A DNA stretch of 43,487 nucleotides from Bacillota bacterium (GTDB taxonomy: Bacteria; Bacillota; Clostridia; Acetivibrionales; DTU013). The notes below the pieces were generated by a model. It was not told the DNA's origin. It saw only the letters and a program-made list of their open reading frames with translations, and made no database searches. The stretch covers positions 1 through 43,487 of the forward strand of contig JAEZCO010000113.1 of the NCBI GenBank assembly GCA_023433505.1, read 5' to 3'. This document shows positions 16,338-23,967 of this stretch, piece by piece. Numbering within the stretch: the stretch's first letter is position 1; each line of letters opens with the position of its first letter. A program made the translations under genes and the position numbers.

Positions 16338-16378
16338 CTATATATAGATGCGCTCATTTCTATTGACACAATATATTG
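16338..16378 (+). promoter_or_regulatory. Tandem NrdR boxes
   Basis: CTATATATAG (16338-16347) and CAATATATTG (16369-16378) both match the NrdR box core (ACACWATATATWGTGT type). Their starts are exactly 31 bp apart, three helical turns, the spacing known for cooperative NrdR binding. The second box lies in the spacer between the -35 and -10 elements of the nrdD promoter, so binding should block RNA polymerase. NrdR is the ATP/dATP-sensing repressor of ribonucleotide reductase genes; its own gene is not in the window. Confidence 0.88.
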
Positions 16379-16391
16379 ACGGTGTTATAAT
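16363..16391 (+). promoter_or_regulatory. Consensus sigma-A promoter of nrdD
   Basis: TTGACA (16363-16368), a 17-bp spacer, then TATAAT (16386-16391), a perfect consensus. Transcription should start near 16398, giving a leader of about 260 bases before nrdD. Confidence 0.9.
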
Positions 16392-16561
16392 AACTACAGT
16401 GCTTTCCCAAGATATACTAAAAATCCGGGACAGCATCTGGTACAGAAATATACCATGTAAATTACCTTAAAGGACCTAAAATAAATTAATTTAGTGAAGG
16501 CTTGACAATGGGTGATTGCAAAATAAAAAAATTTAAAAGATGAGATACTCAAACCTCCAAA

Positions 16562-16605
16562 AAAAGAAACAGGCTATACGTTTAGCCTTTTTCTTTTCTC
16601 CAGAA
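16562..16605 (+). terminator. Terminator hairpin inside the nrdD leader (candidate attenuator)
   Basis: AAAAGAAACAGGCTA (16562-16576) pairs with TAGCCTTTTTCTTTT (16583-16597), 15 bp with one mismatch and a 6-base loop, and the 3' arm and following bases are T-rich. It lies about 165 bases downstream of the predicted transcription start and 60 bases before the nrdD ATG, so most transcripts would end here unless it is prevented from folding. The stretch 16398-16560 holds smaller hairpins (TGGTA/TACCA at about 16439-16456; CTAAA/TTTAG within CCTT/AAGG at about 16463-16501) but no known riboswitch that I recognise, and no reading frame of note. Confidence 0.7.
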
Positions 16606-16658
16606 ATAAAATTAAAAAAACATAAGAAAAACAAAAAGTGTGGAAGGAGAATACGCTT

Positions 16659-18980
16659 ATGATAACAAAGATCAAAAAAAGAGATGGAAGGGAAGCGCCC
16701 TTCAACATCGAAAAGATTGCCAATGCCATATACAAGGCTGCCAGCGCTACGGGAGGCCGGGATTACGACAATGCCCTGAAGCTGGCGGAAAAAGTTGTGG
16801 ATTATATAGAAAAGAAGCTTGACAAACGGATCCCCACCGTGGAAGAAATCCAGGATGCCGTCGAGATGATTCTCATTGACGCCGGGCATGCCCGTACGGC
16901 AAAGGAGTTTATCCTGTACCGCGCAGAGAGGACCCGGGTCCGCGAGATGAACACCCGCCTGATGAAGGTTTTTGAAGATCTTACCTTCCAGGATGCCAGG
17001 GAAAACGATTTGAAGCGTGAGAATGCCAATATCGACGGGGACACCGCCATGGGCACCATGCTGAAATACGGCTCCGAGGGCGCAAAGCAGTTCTATGAGA
17101 TGTTCATACTCAATCCCAGGCATTCAAAGGCCCATAAAGACGGGGACATACACATCCACGACATGGATTTTCTGACGCTGACCACCACCTGCTGCCAGAT
17201 AGACTTGAAAACTCTGTTCAAGAACGGTTTCAGCACAGGGCATGGATTTTTGAGAGAGCCCAATGATATTCACAGCTATTCCGCCCTGGCCTGTATCGCA
17301 ATTCAATCCAACCAGAACGACCAGCATGGCGGGCAAAGCGTTCCCAACTTTGACTACAGCATGGCAACGGGGGTTGCAAAAACCTACGTTAAGCTTTACC
17401 GGGTGAACCTGTTAAAGGCCGTGGAACTGCTTGCAGAAAATCAAGAGCTTGAAGCACCGGTAAAAGCAGTGTTTGAAAGGATCGCCAACGAGCATGGCGT
17501 TGTTCCTACCCTGAATCACCGGGACGGGTATACGAAGATAGAATCCAAATATCTGAAGGAGCTTTTGAAGGATGAGGCTTTAATCGCCAGGATACAGGGC
17601 TTCGCACGAAAGAAGGCCGAAGCTGAGACCGACCGCAATACCTATCAGGCAATGGAAGCCTTCGTGCACAACCTCAACACCATGCACAGCAGGGCCGGAG
17701 CCCAGATACCCTTCAGTTCCATCAATTATGGCATGGATACCTCGCCTGAGGGCAGGATGGTTGTTAAAAACATATTGCTTGCTACGGAAGCGGGTCTTGG
17801 CAATGGGGAAACCCCCATATTCCCCATCCATATTTTCAGAGTCAAGGAGGGCGTCAACTACAATGCGGGCGAGCCCAATTACGACTTGTTCAAGCTTGCC
17901 TGCCGGGTAAGCGCAAAGAGGCTGTTCCCCAATTTCTCCTTCCAGGATGCGCCATATAACCTGAAGTATTATAAGCCCGGACAGCCCGATACCGAAATTG
18001 CATACATGGGCTGCAGGACAAGGGTAATAGGGAATGTCTACGACTCTTCCAGGGAGACGATTTCCGGCAGGGGCAACCTGAGCTTCACCACCGTCAACCT
18101 CCCCAGGATCGGGATGAGAAGCAACAGAAATATCAATTTCTTCTTTGAGGAATTGGATAAAAAAATCGACATGGTCATTGAACAGCTGATAGAACGGTTT
18201 GAAATCCAAGCCCGGAAAAAGGTAAAAAACTTTCCTTTCCTCATGGGCCAGGGAATATGGATGGATTCGGAGAAGCTGGGCTGGGAGGATGAAATCCGGG
18301 AGGTCTTGAAGCATGGTACGCTTACCATGGGCTTCATCGGACTTGCAGAGTGCCTGAAAGCCCTCACCGGCAAGCATCACGGTGAGTCTGAAGAGTCACA
18401 GAATCTGGGGCTCGAGATTATCGGATACATGCGTAAGCGCATGGATGAAGCCAGCAAGAAATTCGGGATGAATTTCACCTTGATTGCCACACCGGCAGAG
18501 GGGACCTGCGGGAAGTTTGTTAAGCTTGACCGGCAGATATTCGGCACCCTTGAGGGTGTTACCGATAAAGAATACTATACCAACAGCTTCCACGTCCCCG
18601 TGTATTATGAAATCGGAGCATTTGATAAAATCAGGCTGGAAGCGCCTTATCATGAGCTTACCAACGCAGGCCACATTACCTATGTAGAGCTGGACGGCGA
18701 TCCGACCCAGAACCTTGAGGCCTTCGAAAAGATAATAAGGGCCATGAAAGAGGCCAATGTAGGCTTTGGCTCTGTGAATCATCCCGTGGACAGGGACCCG
18801 GTTTGCGGATTTACCGGCATTATCGGGGATACCTGCCCGTCCTGCGGCCGCGAAGAAGGCAATGTGCGCTTTGAACGGATCCGCCGCATCACCGGCTACC
18901 TTGTTGGCACGGTAGAGCGGTTCAACGATGCAAAAAGAGCGGAAGAAAGAGACCGGGTCAAGCATTCGATGAGTGTGTGA
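16659..18980 (+). CDS. nrdD: Anaerobic (class III) ribonucleoside-triphosphate reductase
   Basis: Glycyl-radical enzyme of 773 residues that reduces ribonucleoside triphosphates to deoxy forms without oxygen. The N terminus (about 1-95: KIKKRDGREAPFN, then IANAIYKA) is an ATP-cone allosteric domain. The radical glycine is Gly746 in RRITGYL, 28 residues from the end. The C-terminal zinc region shows Cys716, Cys726 and Cys729; the place of the usual fourth Cys is Asp in HPVDRDPVCG, a form I believe is common in clostridial relatives. The start ATG 16659 has GGAAGGAG about 9 bases upstream; the in-frame GTG at 16638 precedes that site and is rejected. It is controlled by tandem NrdR boxes and a leader terminator. 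Confidence 0.97.
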   Translation: MITKIKKRDGREAPFNIEKIANAIYKAASATGGRDYDNALKLAEKVVDYIEKKLDKRIPTVEEIQDAVEMILIDAGHARTAKEFILYRAERTRVREMNTRLMKVFEDLTFQDARENDLKRENANIDGDTAMGTMLKYGSEGAKQFYEMFILNPRHSKAHKDGDIHIHDMDFLTLTTTCCQIDLKTLFKNGFSTGHGFLREPNDIHSYSALACIAIQSNQNDQHGGQSVPNFDYSMATGVAKTYVKLYRVNLLKAVELLAENQELEAPVKAVFERIANEHGVVPTLNHRDGYTKIESKYLKELLKDEALIARIQGFARKKAEAETDRNTYQAMEAFVHNLNTMHSRAGAQIPFSSINYGMDTSPEGRMVVKNILLATEAGLGNGETPIFPIHIFRVKEGVNYNAGEPNYDLFKLACRVSAKRLFPNFSFQDAPYNLKYYKPGQPDTEIAYMGCRTRVIGNVYDSSRETISGRGNLSFTTVNLPRIGMRSNRNINFFFEELDKKIDMVIEQLIERFEIQARKKVKNFPFLMGQGIWMDSEKLGWEDEIREVLKHGTLTMGFIGLAECLKALTGKHHGESEESQNLGLEIIGYMRKRMDEASKKFGMNFTLIATPAEGTCGKFVKLDRQIFGTLEGVTDKEYYTNSFHVPVYYEIGAFDKIRLEAPYHELTNAGHITYVELDGDPTQNLEAFEKIIRAMKEANVGFGSVNHPVDRDPVCGFTGIIGDTCPSCGREEGNVRFERIRRITGYLVGTVERFNDAKRAEERDRVKHSMSV

Positions 18981-19050
18981 TAAAGTAGAATTAATGAGTC
19001 AGGGACGCCTCTTTGACTCACAGATGTGCTCTATGGGATTGCAGTTTTTT

Positions 19051-19146
19051 GTCATTGCGAGCAAACGCAGTGCAGCGTGGCAATCTCAAAAAGCAGAACT
19101 ATAAATAAAAGCTGAGATTGCCGCGTCGCCGGCTCTTTGCAATGAC
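19051..19146 (+). repeat. REP-like repeat pair, copies B and C, inverted
   Basis: Copy B (19051-19087, GTCATTGCGAGC...GGCAATCTC) and an inverted copy C (19114-19146, GAGATTGCC...GCAATGAC) are separated by 26 bases and could form one long hairpin in RNA. Both match copy A at 13187-13224. This back-to-back layout is typical of BIME-like units. It lies in the gap between nrdD and nrdG. Confidence 0.85.
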
Positions 19147-19165
19147 AGTCGGCGAACGCGCGCTG

Positions 19166-19209
19166 AATAAGTTAATAAAAAGGTGGCAGACACCGTTTAT
19201 TAACTTATT
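19166..19209 (+). repeat. 18-bp stem-loop in the nrdD-nrdG gap
   Basis: AATAAGTTAATAAA (19166-19179) pairs perfectly with TTTATTAACTTATT (19196-19209), enclosing GGTG-GCAGA-CACC. The inner GGTGGCAGACACC word resembles a mobile repeat core seen in several Firmicutes. There is no T-run after it, so it is not a standard terminator. Confidence 0.75.
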
Positions 19210-19239
19210 GCATTATATGCGGATCATGCTGGAACATGG

Positions 19240-19262
19240 AGGCGTGTAATGATTACACGCCT
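19240..19262 (+). promoter_or_regulatory. 23-bp palindrome just before the nrdG ribosome binding site
   Basis: AGGCGTGTAAT, one base, ATTACACGCCT: an 11-bp perfect dyad ending about 5 bases before GAGGTGG of nrdG. It could be an operator or a translational hairpin. No promoter elements with good spacing were seen around it. Confidence 0.55.
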
Positions 19263-19276
19263 GGATGAGGTGGATT

Positions 19277-19780
19277 ATGAGCACTATGCTTCAAATTGCA
19301 GGCATTGTCAAGGAATCAATCGTTGATGGACCCGGCTTCCGGTTTGTCGTGTTTACCCAAGGTTGCAAACACCATTGTCCGGGCTGTCACAATCCCAATA
19401 CCCATTCCTTTGAAGGCGGGACTTCTATAAGTGTTGATTCGCTTTTTGAGCAGATCGGTAAGAATCCCCTGCTGGACGGGATAACCTTAAGCGGCGGCGA
19501 GCCCTTCGAGCAGGCGGAAGCTTGTGCCGAGCTTGCATCCAGGGCGCATAAGGCAGGCTTGACGGTGATGACCTATACCGGGTATACCTTTGAAGTCATT
19601 CGGGACGGCAGCCGTGACGGGTGGAAAAGCTTGCTCGAAGAAACAGACATCCTTGTTGACGGACCCTTTGAACTGGATAAGAAGAATTTGCTTCTGAAGT
19701 TCAGAGGCTCGGAAAACCAGCGGATTATCGATGTAAAGAAGTCTCTGGCGAATAAAACTGTTGTACCGGCAGAAATATAA
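19277..19780 (+). CDS. nrdG: Anaerobic ribonucleotide reductase activase
   Basis: Radical-SAM enzyme of 167 residues that uses a [4Fe-4S] cluster and S-adenosylmethionine to place the glycyl radical on NrdD. The cluster motif Cys30-x3-Cys34-x2-Cys37 (GCKHHCPGCHNP) is intact, and the SAM-binding LSGGEP follows. The N-terminal GIVKESIVDGPGFRFVVF is typical of activases. ATG 19277 is placed by GAGGTGG 4-5 bases upstream; the in-frame ATG at 19265 is less well placed. It lies 296 bases after nrdD, a gap unusually long for this pair and filled by repeats. It ends 11 bases from the convergent AraC gene. Confidence 0.96.
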   Translation: MSTMLQIAGIVKESIVDGPGFRFVVFTQGCKHHCPGCHNPNTHSFEGGTSISVDSLFEQIGKNPLLDGITLSGGEPFEQAEACAELASRAHKAGLTVMTYTGYTFEVIRDGSRDGWKSLLEETDILVDGPFELDKKNLLLKFRGSENQRIIDVKKSLANKTVVPAEI

Positions 19781-19791
19781 ACAGAGCAGGG

Positions 19792-20676
19792 CTAAATCTT
19801 CACTTTTACAGAATGTGCATATTGCGACGGAGTCATGTCCGTAACCTTTTTAAAATGCCTTGAAAAGTAATGGATTGAGGTGTAGCCAAGTTTGTGTGCG
19901 ATCCCTGTAAAGTTGTATTCGCCTTCGCGGATCATCTTTTTGGATTCTTCGACCTTTAATTTTTTGAAGTACTCCATCACCCCCATCCCCGTTCTTTCCT
20001 TGAACAGGACCTTCAGATTGGTTTTGCTCAGCCTCGAATACCTGCAGACATTTTCAAAAGTGAGATGATCATAGACATGCTCCTGCAAATAGCCTGCCAG
20101 CCGGTTCATCATGTCTTCGTCGGACCTCTCCTTGACGGAGGAGGACAGCTTGCTTTCAACACTCAGGCTGTTTTCTTTCCGGATCATGTAAATAAGCATC
20201 TGCTCAAGATAAATTTTAATCAGCTGTTCGCACCCAAACAGAGAGCCGTCCCTCTTTTCGAGTTTCTTGAGGGAAGGATTATCCAGCGGGGAGGCATAGG
20301 CTTCCCTGGCCTCTTTTATTATCTGGGCCAGTAAATTCTTTTCATAGCCGCCGATGCCCAGGATTTTGTTTTCGAAGTACCTGACCGCCGCCGAAGAGCA
20401 TTCGAAGGATATGACGATGAGATTGGGAGCGACTTTGCCGTTGGCCCAGACATTGTGAAATTCCTCGGGCTTGTGAAAGATCATTTCTCCCTGCTTCAGC
20501 CGATAGCCCGAGGCGTCCGCCATCACTTCCACTTCGCCCTTGTCGACATACAAAAACTCCCAGAAGTCATGCTTTTCGCCTTCAAAGACATAATCCCTGG
20601 CGTATTCGAAGTAGTGGACCGATATTAATTTTTGGATTTTCAAATCTTCTTTTATGGGGGTTCTTATATAGTCCAT
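19792..20676 (-). CDS. AraC-family regulator with N-terminal cupin domain
   Basis: A 294-residue transcription factor. Residues about 20-110 form a cupin ligand pocket (HDFWEFLYVDKGEVEVMAD, GEMIFHKPEEFH). Residues about 195-292 hold two helix-turn-helix motifs, the second reading IAHKLGYTSIHYFSRHFKK, the AraC signature. It is likely a sensor of a sugar or related ligand. It faces galE across 142 bp, so it may regulate the galE module and itself. No ribosome binding site precedes the ATG, and an extended -10 (TGATATAAT, leftward at 20690-20682) lies only 5 bases before it, so the mRNA may be leaderless. No better in-frame start is visible nearby. Confidence 0.9.
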   Translation of the reverse strand: MDYIRTPIKEDLKIQKLISVHYFEYARDYVFEGEKHDFWEFLYVDKGEVEVMADASGYRLKQGEMIFHKPEEFHNVWANGKVAPNLIVISFECSSAAVRYFENKILGIGGYEKNLLAQIIKEAREAYASPLDNPSLKKLEKRDGSLFGCEQLIKIYLEQMLIYMIRKENSLSVESKLSSSVKERSDEDMMNRLAGYLQEHVYDHLTFENVCRYSRLSKTNLKVLFKERTGMGVMEYFKKLKVEESKKMIREGEYNFTGIAHKLGYTSIHYFSRHFKKVTDMTPSQYAHSVKVKI

Positions 20677-20757
20677 GCCTAATTATATCACAAATAGGAA
20701 AGCGGCTAAAAGTGCAAATTAAACGACTGAATTGATAAATAAAAAGCCGCTGGAATA

Positions 20758-20766
20758 TGGTAAAAT
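20758..20766 (+). promoter_or_regulatory. Extended -10 promoter for galE
   Basis: TGG-TAAAAT, an extended -10 form, with no good -35 at 17 bp (TTGATA at 20732 is 23 bp away). It would start transcription about 45 bases before galE. Weak consensus suggests activator dependence, perhaps on the divergent AraC protein. Confidence 0.45.
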
Positions 20767-20818
20767 AGGAATAGCAAAAAAGCAACGGTGTGCTTACTAT
20801 TAATTGCGGAGGTGTTTT

Positions 20819-21832
20819 ATGTCCATACTGGTAACGGGAGGCGCCGGATATATCGGAAGCCACGCCTGCGTGGAACTGCTGCAGGCGGGCTATGACGTTG
20901 TCATAGCCGACAATCTGAGCAACAGCAAGGAAGAGTCCATAAAAAGAATACGGGAGATCACAGGCAAAGACATAAAGTTTTACAAAGCGGATTTGCTGGA
21001 CAGGGAAGCTTTGGATAATATTTTCAATGAACAGCCTGTGGAGGCCGTCATGCATTTTGCGGGCTTGAAGGCTGTCGGAGAATCGGTATCCATCCCTTTG
21101 AAATATTATTATAACAATATTACGGGGACCCTTGTATTGTGTGAGGTCATGAAAAAGCATGGTGTCAAAAACCTGGTGTTCAGTTCCTCAGCCACTGTTT
21201 ACGGGGATCCGTACAAGGTGCCGATATCCGAGGATTTTCCGCTTTCAGCCACCAATCCTTACGGGCGGACGAAATTGATGATAGAGGAAATCCTTCGCGA
21301 TATCCATAAGGCGGAGAACGACTGGAATATAGCCATTTTGCGGTATTTCAACCCTATAGGGGCACATGCAAGCGGGAAGATCGGCGAAGATCCCAACGGA
21401 ATTCCCAACAATCTTGTTCCATATATAACTCAGGTGGCCATAGGCAAGCTGAAAGAACTGAGTGTATATGGCGACGACTACGCTACCGGCGATGGGACCG
21501 GGGTCAGAGACTATATCCATGTGGTGGACCTGGCTTTAGGGCACTTGAAAGCCCTGGAGAAACTGAAAACCAATCCTGGGATCGTAACCTATAATCTGGG
21601 GACCGGCAGAGGCTTCAGTGTTCTTGAAGTGATCGGGGCTTTTTCTAAAGCATCCGGCAGGAAAATTCCGTATAAAGTGGTGGGAAGGCGGCCCGGGGAT
21701 ATTGCCCAATGCTATGCCGACCCTTCAAACGCCGCCAATGAACTGGGCTGGTCGGCGAAGAAAACCATCGAAGAAATGTGTACGGATTCCTGGCGGTGGC
21801 AGATGTCCAACCCTAACGGGTATGAGGTGTAA
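20819..21832 (+). CDS. galE: UDP-glucose 4-epimerase
   Basis: NAD+-dependent short-chain dehydrogenase-type epimerase of 337 residues interconverting UDP-glucose and UDP-galactose, and in some members the N-acetyl forms. The Rossmann motif GGAGYIGSH is at the N terminus; the catalytic Ser/Thr region is SSSATVYG, and the Tyr-x3-Lys pair is YGRTK. ATG 20819 follows GCGGAGGTG at a good distance. It is the first gene of a three-gene unit with the nucleotidyltransferase and the kinase-like gene, which suggests service in a galactose/hexosamine salvage route. Confidence 0.96.
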   Translation: MSILVTGGAGYIGSHACVELLQAGYDVVIADNLSNSKEESIKRIREITGKDIKFYKADLLDREALDNIFNEQPVEAVMHFAGLKAVGESVSIPLKYYYNNITGTLVLCEVMKKHGVKNLVFSSSATVYGDPYKVPISEDFPLSATNPYGRTKLMIEEILRDIHKAENDWNIAILRYFNPIGAHASGKIGEDPNGIPNNLVPYITQVAIGKLKELSVYGDDYATGDGTGVRDYIHVVDLALGHLKALEKLKTNPGIVTYNLGTGRGFSVLEVIGAFSKASGRKIPYKVVGRRPGDIAQCYADPSNAANELGWSAKKTIEEMCTDSWRWQMSNPNGYEV

Positions 21833-21836
21833 AAGA

Positions 21837-22778
21837 ATGGGGGGATTTGGTTTGACGAAGCCTGCACTGGTAATTATGGCCGCAGGAATGGGAAGCAGGT
21901 ATGGCGGTCTGAAGCAGATCGATCCGGTGGGTCCGAGCGGAGAAATCATAATGGATTACTCCATTTACGATGCTGTAAAAGCCGGGTTTGACAAAGTTGT
22001 ATTTATTATTAAAAAAGAAATGGAAGAAATCTTCCGGGAAACTGTCGGCAGAAGGATTGACAAGGTTGTTCAAACTTCTTATGTATTTCAAAGCGTCAAC
22101 GATGTCCCGGAAGGCTTCCAGGTGCCTGAAGGCAGAGTAAAGCCCTGGGGGACGGCACATGCGGTGTTGTGCTGCCGGGAGGTAATCGATTCGCCCTTTG
22201 CCGTTATCAATGCCGATGATTTTTACGGACAGACGACTTTCCAGAGGATGAAGGATTATCTGGAAGGCTTGGAAGACAGCAGAGGGATGTATCAATACTG
22301 CCTGGTAGGCTTCAAACTGGAAAATACGCTCACGGAGCATGGATATGTGGCAAGAGGAGTCTGTACACTGGATTCCGAAGGAAATTTAAAGGAAATCCAC
22401 GAGAGGACAAAAATACAAAAATTCGGAGATGAAGCCAAATACACCGAGGATGACAAGGAATGGGTCTTGATTCCCGAAGGAAGCATTGTATCCATGAACA
22501 CCTGGGGGTTCACACCAAGTATTTTCAGCGAGCTGGAGGCTGGGTTTCCGGTTTTCCTGCGCAATCATGCGGAGAATATTTTAAAAACCGAATATTTTCT
22601 GCCCTATGCGGTTGACGGCTTGATTTCAGCACATAAGGCAAAGGTCAAGGTGCTGCCTTCAAAAGAGCGGTGGTACGGCGTTACCTACCAGGAGGACAAG
22701 CCGCTGGTAAAGCAGGCTATTCTTAAAATGACCGGGGAAGGCGTTTATCCTGAAAATCTGTGGGGGAAGAGCAAATGA
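21837..22778 (+). CDS. Sugar-1-phosphate nucleotidyltransferase
   Basis: A 313-residue protein beginning with the nucleotide-binding signature AAGMGSRYGGLKQ, the GxGxRxxxxxK pattern of NTP-transferases that activate sugar 1-phosphates. A second acidic motif, VINADDFYG, fits the metal-binding aspartates. It is diverged from GalU and GlmU and I cannot tell the sugar. By position it should turn the sugar 1-phosphate from the next gene into a nucleotide sugar for GalE. The start ATG 21837 has GAGGTG 7 bases upstream; TTG 21852 with GGGGGG upstream is an alternative. Its stop overlaps the next start (ATGA). Confidence 0.88.
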   Translation: MGGFGLTKPALVIMAAGMGSRYGGLKQIDPVGPSGEIIMDYSIYDAVKAGFDKVVFIIKKEMEEIFRETVGRRIDKVVQTSYVFQSVNDVPEGFQVPEGRVKPWGTAHAVLCCREVIDSPFAVINADDFYGQTTFQRMKDYLEGLEDSRGMYQYCLVGFKLENTLTEHGYVARGVCTLDSEGNLKEIHERTKIQKFGDEAKYTEDDKEWVLIPEGSIVSMNTWGFTPSIFSELEAGFPVFLRNHAENILKTEYFLPYAVDGLISAHKAKVKVLPSKERWYGVTYQEDKPLVKQAILKMTGEGVYPENLWGKSK

Positions 22779-23887
22779 GTCAACAAAAATACAATATTCA
22801 CTCTATTATAAAGGCATTCAATTTTAAGGGCACCTATATTGAAGCTCAGCTATATGGCTTCGGCCACATCAACGATACCTATGCGGTACACTTTGCCAAC
22901 TCTGACGGCAGCTTGCACCGTTATATCCTTCAGAGGATCAATCACAATGTGTTTAAACAGCCGGAAGCGCTGATGGGCAATATAGAAGGCATAACGAAGT
23001 ACCTTAGAAAAGCTATCATCGACGCCAGCGGGAATCCGGCCAGGGAGACCCTTAACCTGGTCCCGGCATATAACGGCAAAAGCTATTACAAGGATGATGA
23101 CGGCAATTACTGGAGAGCCTATATCTTTATTGAAGGCGCCAGGACCTATCAGGTGGTTGAAAAGCCCGAGCATTTTTATAAGGCGGGGAAAGCCTTCGGC
23201 ACCTTCCAAAAGCTTCTGGACAGCTACCCTGCCTCCACCCTTAGTGAGACCATCCCCAATTTTCACAATACAAAAAAGCGCTTTGAGGCTTTTGTAGAGG
23301 CGGTTGAGAAAGATAGCACGGGCAGGGCGAAGGATGTGCGGCCTGAAATAGAGTTTGCCCTTGCAAGAGGCGCCGAAATGGGCACGCTGGTGGAGCTTCT
23401 GGAAAGTGGAAAGCTTCCGTTGCGGGTAACCCACAATGATACCAAGTTTAACAATGTGATGATTGATGATCTTACCGGTGACGGGATATGTGTAATCGAC
23501 CTTGATACCGTGATGCCCGGCCTGTCGCTGTATGATTTCGGTGATTCCATACGCTTCGGGGCAAATCCGGCGGCGGAGGATGAGAAGGATTTGGAAAAGG
23601 TATGGATGGATATGAAGCTGTTTGAGGAATTTACAAGAGGATTTCTTGAAGCTGCCGGGGACAGTCTGACGGAGGCTGAGCTGGATTATCTGCCGTTATC
23701 CGCCAGGGTAATGACCTATGAGTGCGGTATCCGGTTCCTTACCGACCATCTGAACGGAGATACCTACTTTAAAATTCACCGGGAAGGGCATAACCTGGAC
23801 CGGGCAAGAACGCAGTTCAAGCTTGTTGCAGACATGGAGCTGAAGCACGGCCTGATGGTGCAGGCAGTGAAGAAATACAGGGGATGA
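22775..23887 (+). CDS. N-acetylhexosamine 1-kinase-like phosphotransferase (APH fold)
   Basis: A 370-residue protein of the aminoglycoside-phosphotransferase/choline-kinase fold. The catalytic loop is VTHNDTKFNNVMID (base Asp in HND, metal-binding Asn), followed by the metal motif VIDLDTVMPG; downstream LYDFGDSIRFG is also as I recall it in bifidobacterial NahK (LnpB). NahK phosphorylates GlcNAc and GalNAc at C1; in bifidobacteria it works with a uridylyltransferase and a GalE, the same neighbours as here. ATG 22775 overlaps the previous stop and has GGGGGAAG upstream. I rate the fold as certain and the substrate as probable. No lacto-N-biose phosphorylase gene is next to it. Confidence 0.8.
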   Translation: MSQQKYNIHSIIKAFNFKGTYIEAQLYGFGHINDTYAVHFANSDGSLHRYILQRINHNVFKQPEALMGNIEGITKYLRKAIIDASGNPARETLNLVPAYNGKSYYKDDDGNYWRAYIFIEGARTYQVVEKPEHFYKAGKAFGTFQKLLDSYPASTLSETIPNFHNTKKRFEAFVEAVEKDSTGRAKDVRPEIEFALARGAEMGTLVELLESGKLPLRVTHNDTKFNNVMIDDLTGDGICVIDLDTVMPGLSLYDFGDSIRFGANPAAEDEKDLEKVWMDMKLFEEFTRGFLEAAGDSLTEAELDYLPLSARVMTYECGIRFLTDHLNGDTYFKIHREGHNLDRARTQFKLVADMELKHGLMVQAVKKYRG

Positions 23888-23903
23888 GACCGGTAATTTT
23901 ACA

Positions 23904-23954
23904 TTGACACTTTTAGCTGTTTTAGCTATAATAAAGTTAAGGAATTAGCTAAAA
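23904..23954 (+). promoter_or_regulatory. Promoter with three operator words before the Phd-Uma2 gene
   Basis: TTGACA (23904-23909) and TATAAT (23927-23932) with a 17-bp spacer. TTTTAGCT occurs at 23911-23918 and 23920-23927, inside the spacer and touching the -10, and its reverse AGCTAAAA at 23947-23954. This direct-plus-inverted set is what an autorepressing Phd/YefM domain would bind. Confidence 0.82.
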
Positions 23955-23967
23955 GGCGGTGTGCTTT

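Noticed and set aside
16398..16605. 6S RNA or another known small RNA between the nrdD promoter and the leader terminator
   Set aside because: The ends do not pair into the long rod with central bubble expected of 6S RNA; a leader attenuator is a simpler reading.
17580..18380. A 266-codon leftward frame inside nrdD
   Set aside because: Antisense shadow of a strongly conserved enzyme gene; no start signal or domain.
19051..19146. CRISPR-like repeats
   Set aside because: Only two copies in opposite orientation, no regular spacers and no cas genes; better explained as a REP-like pair.
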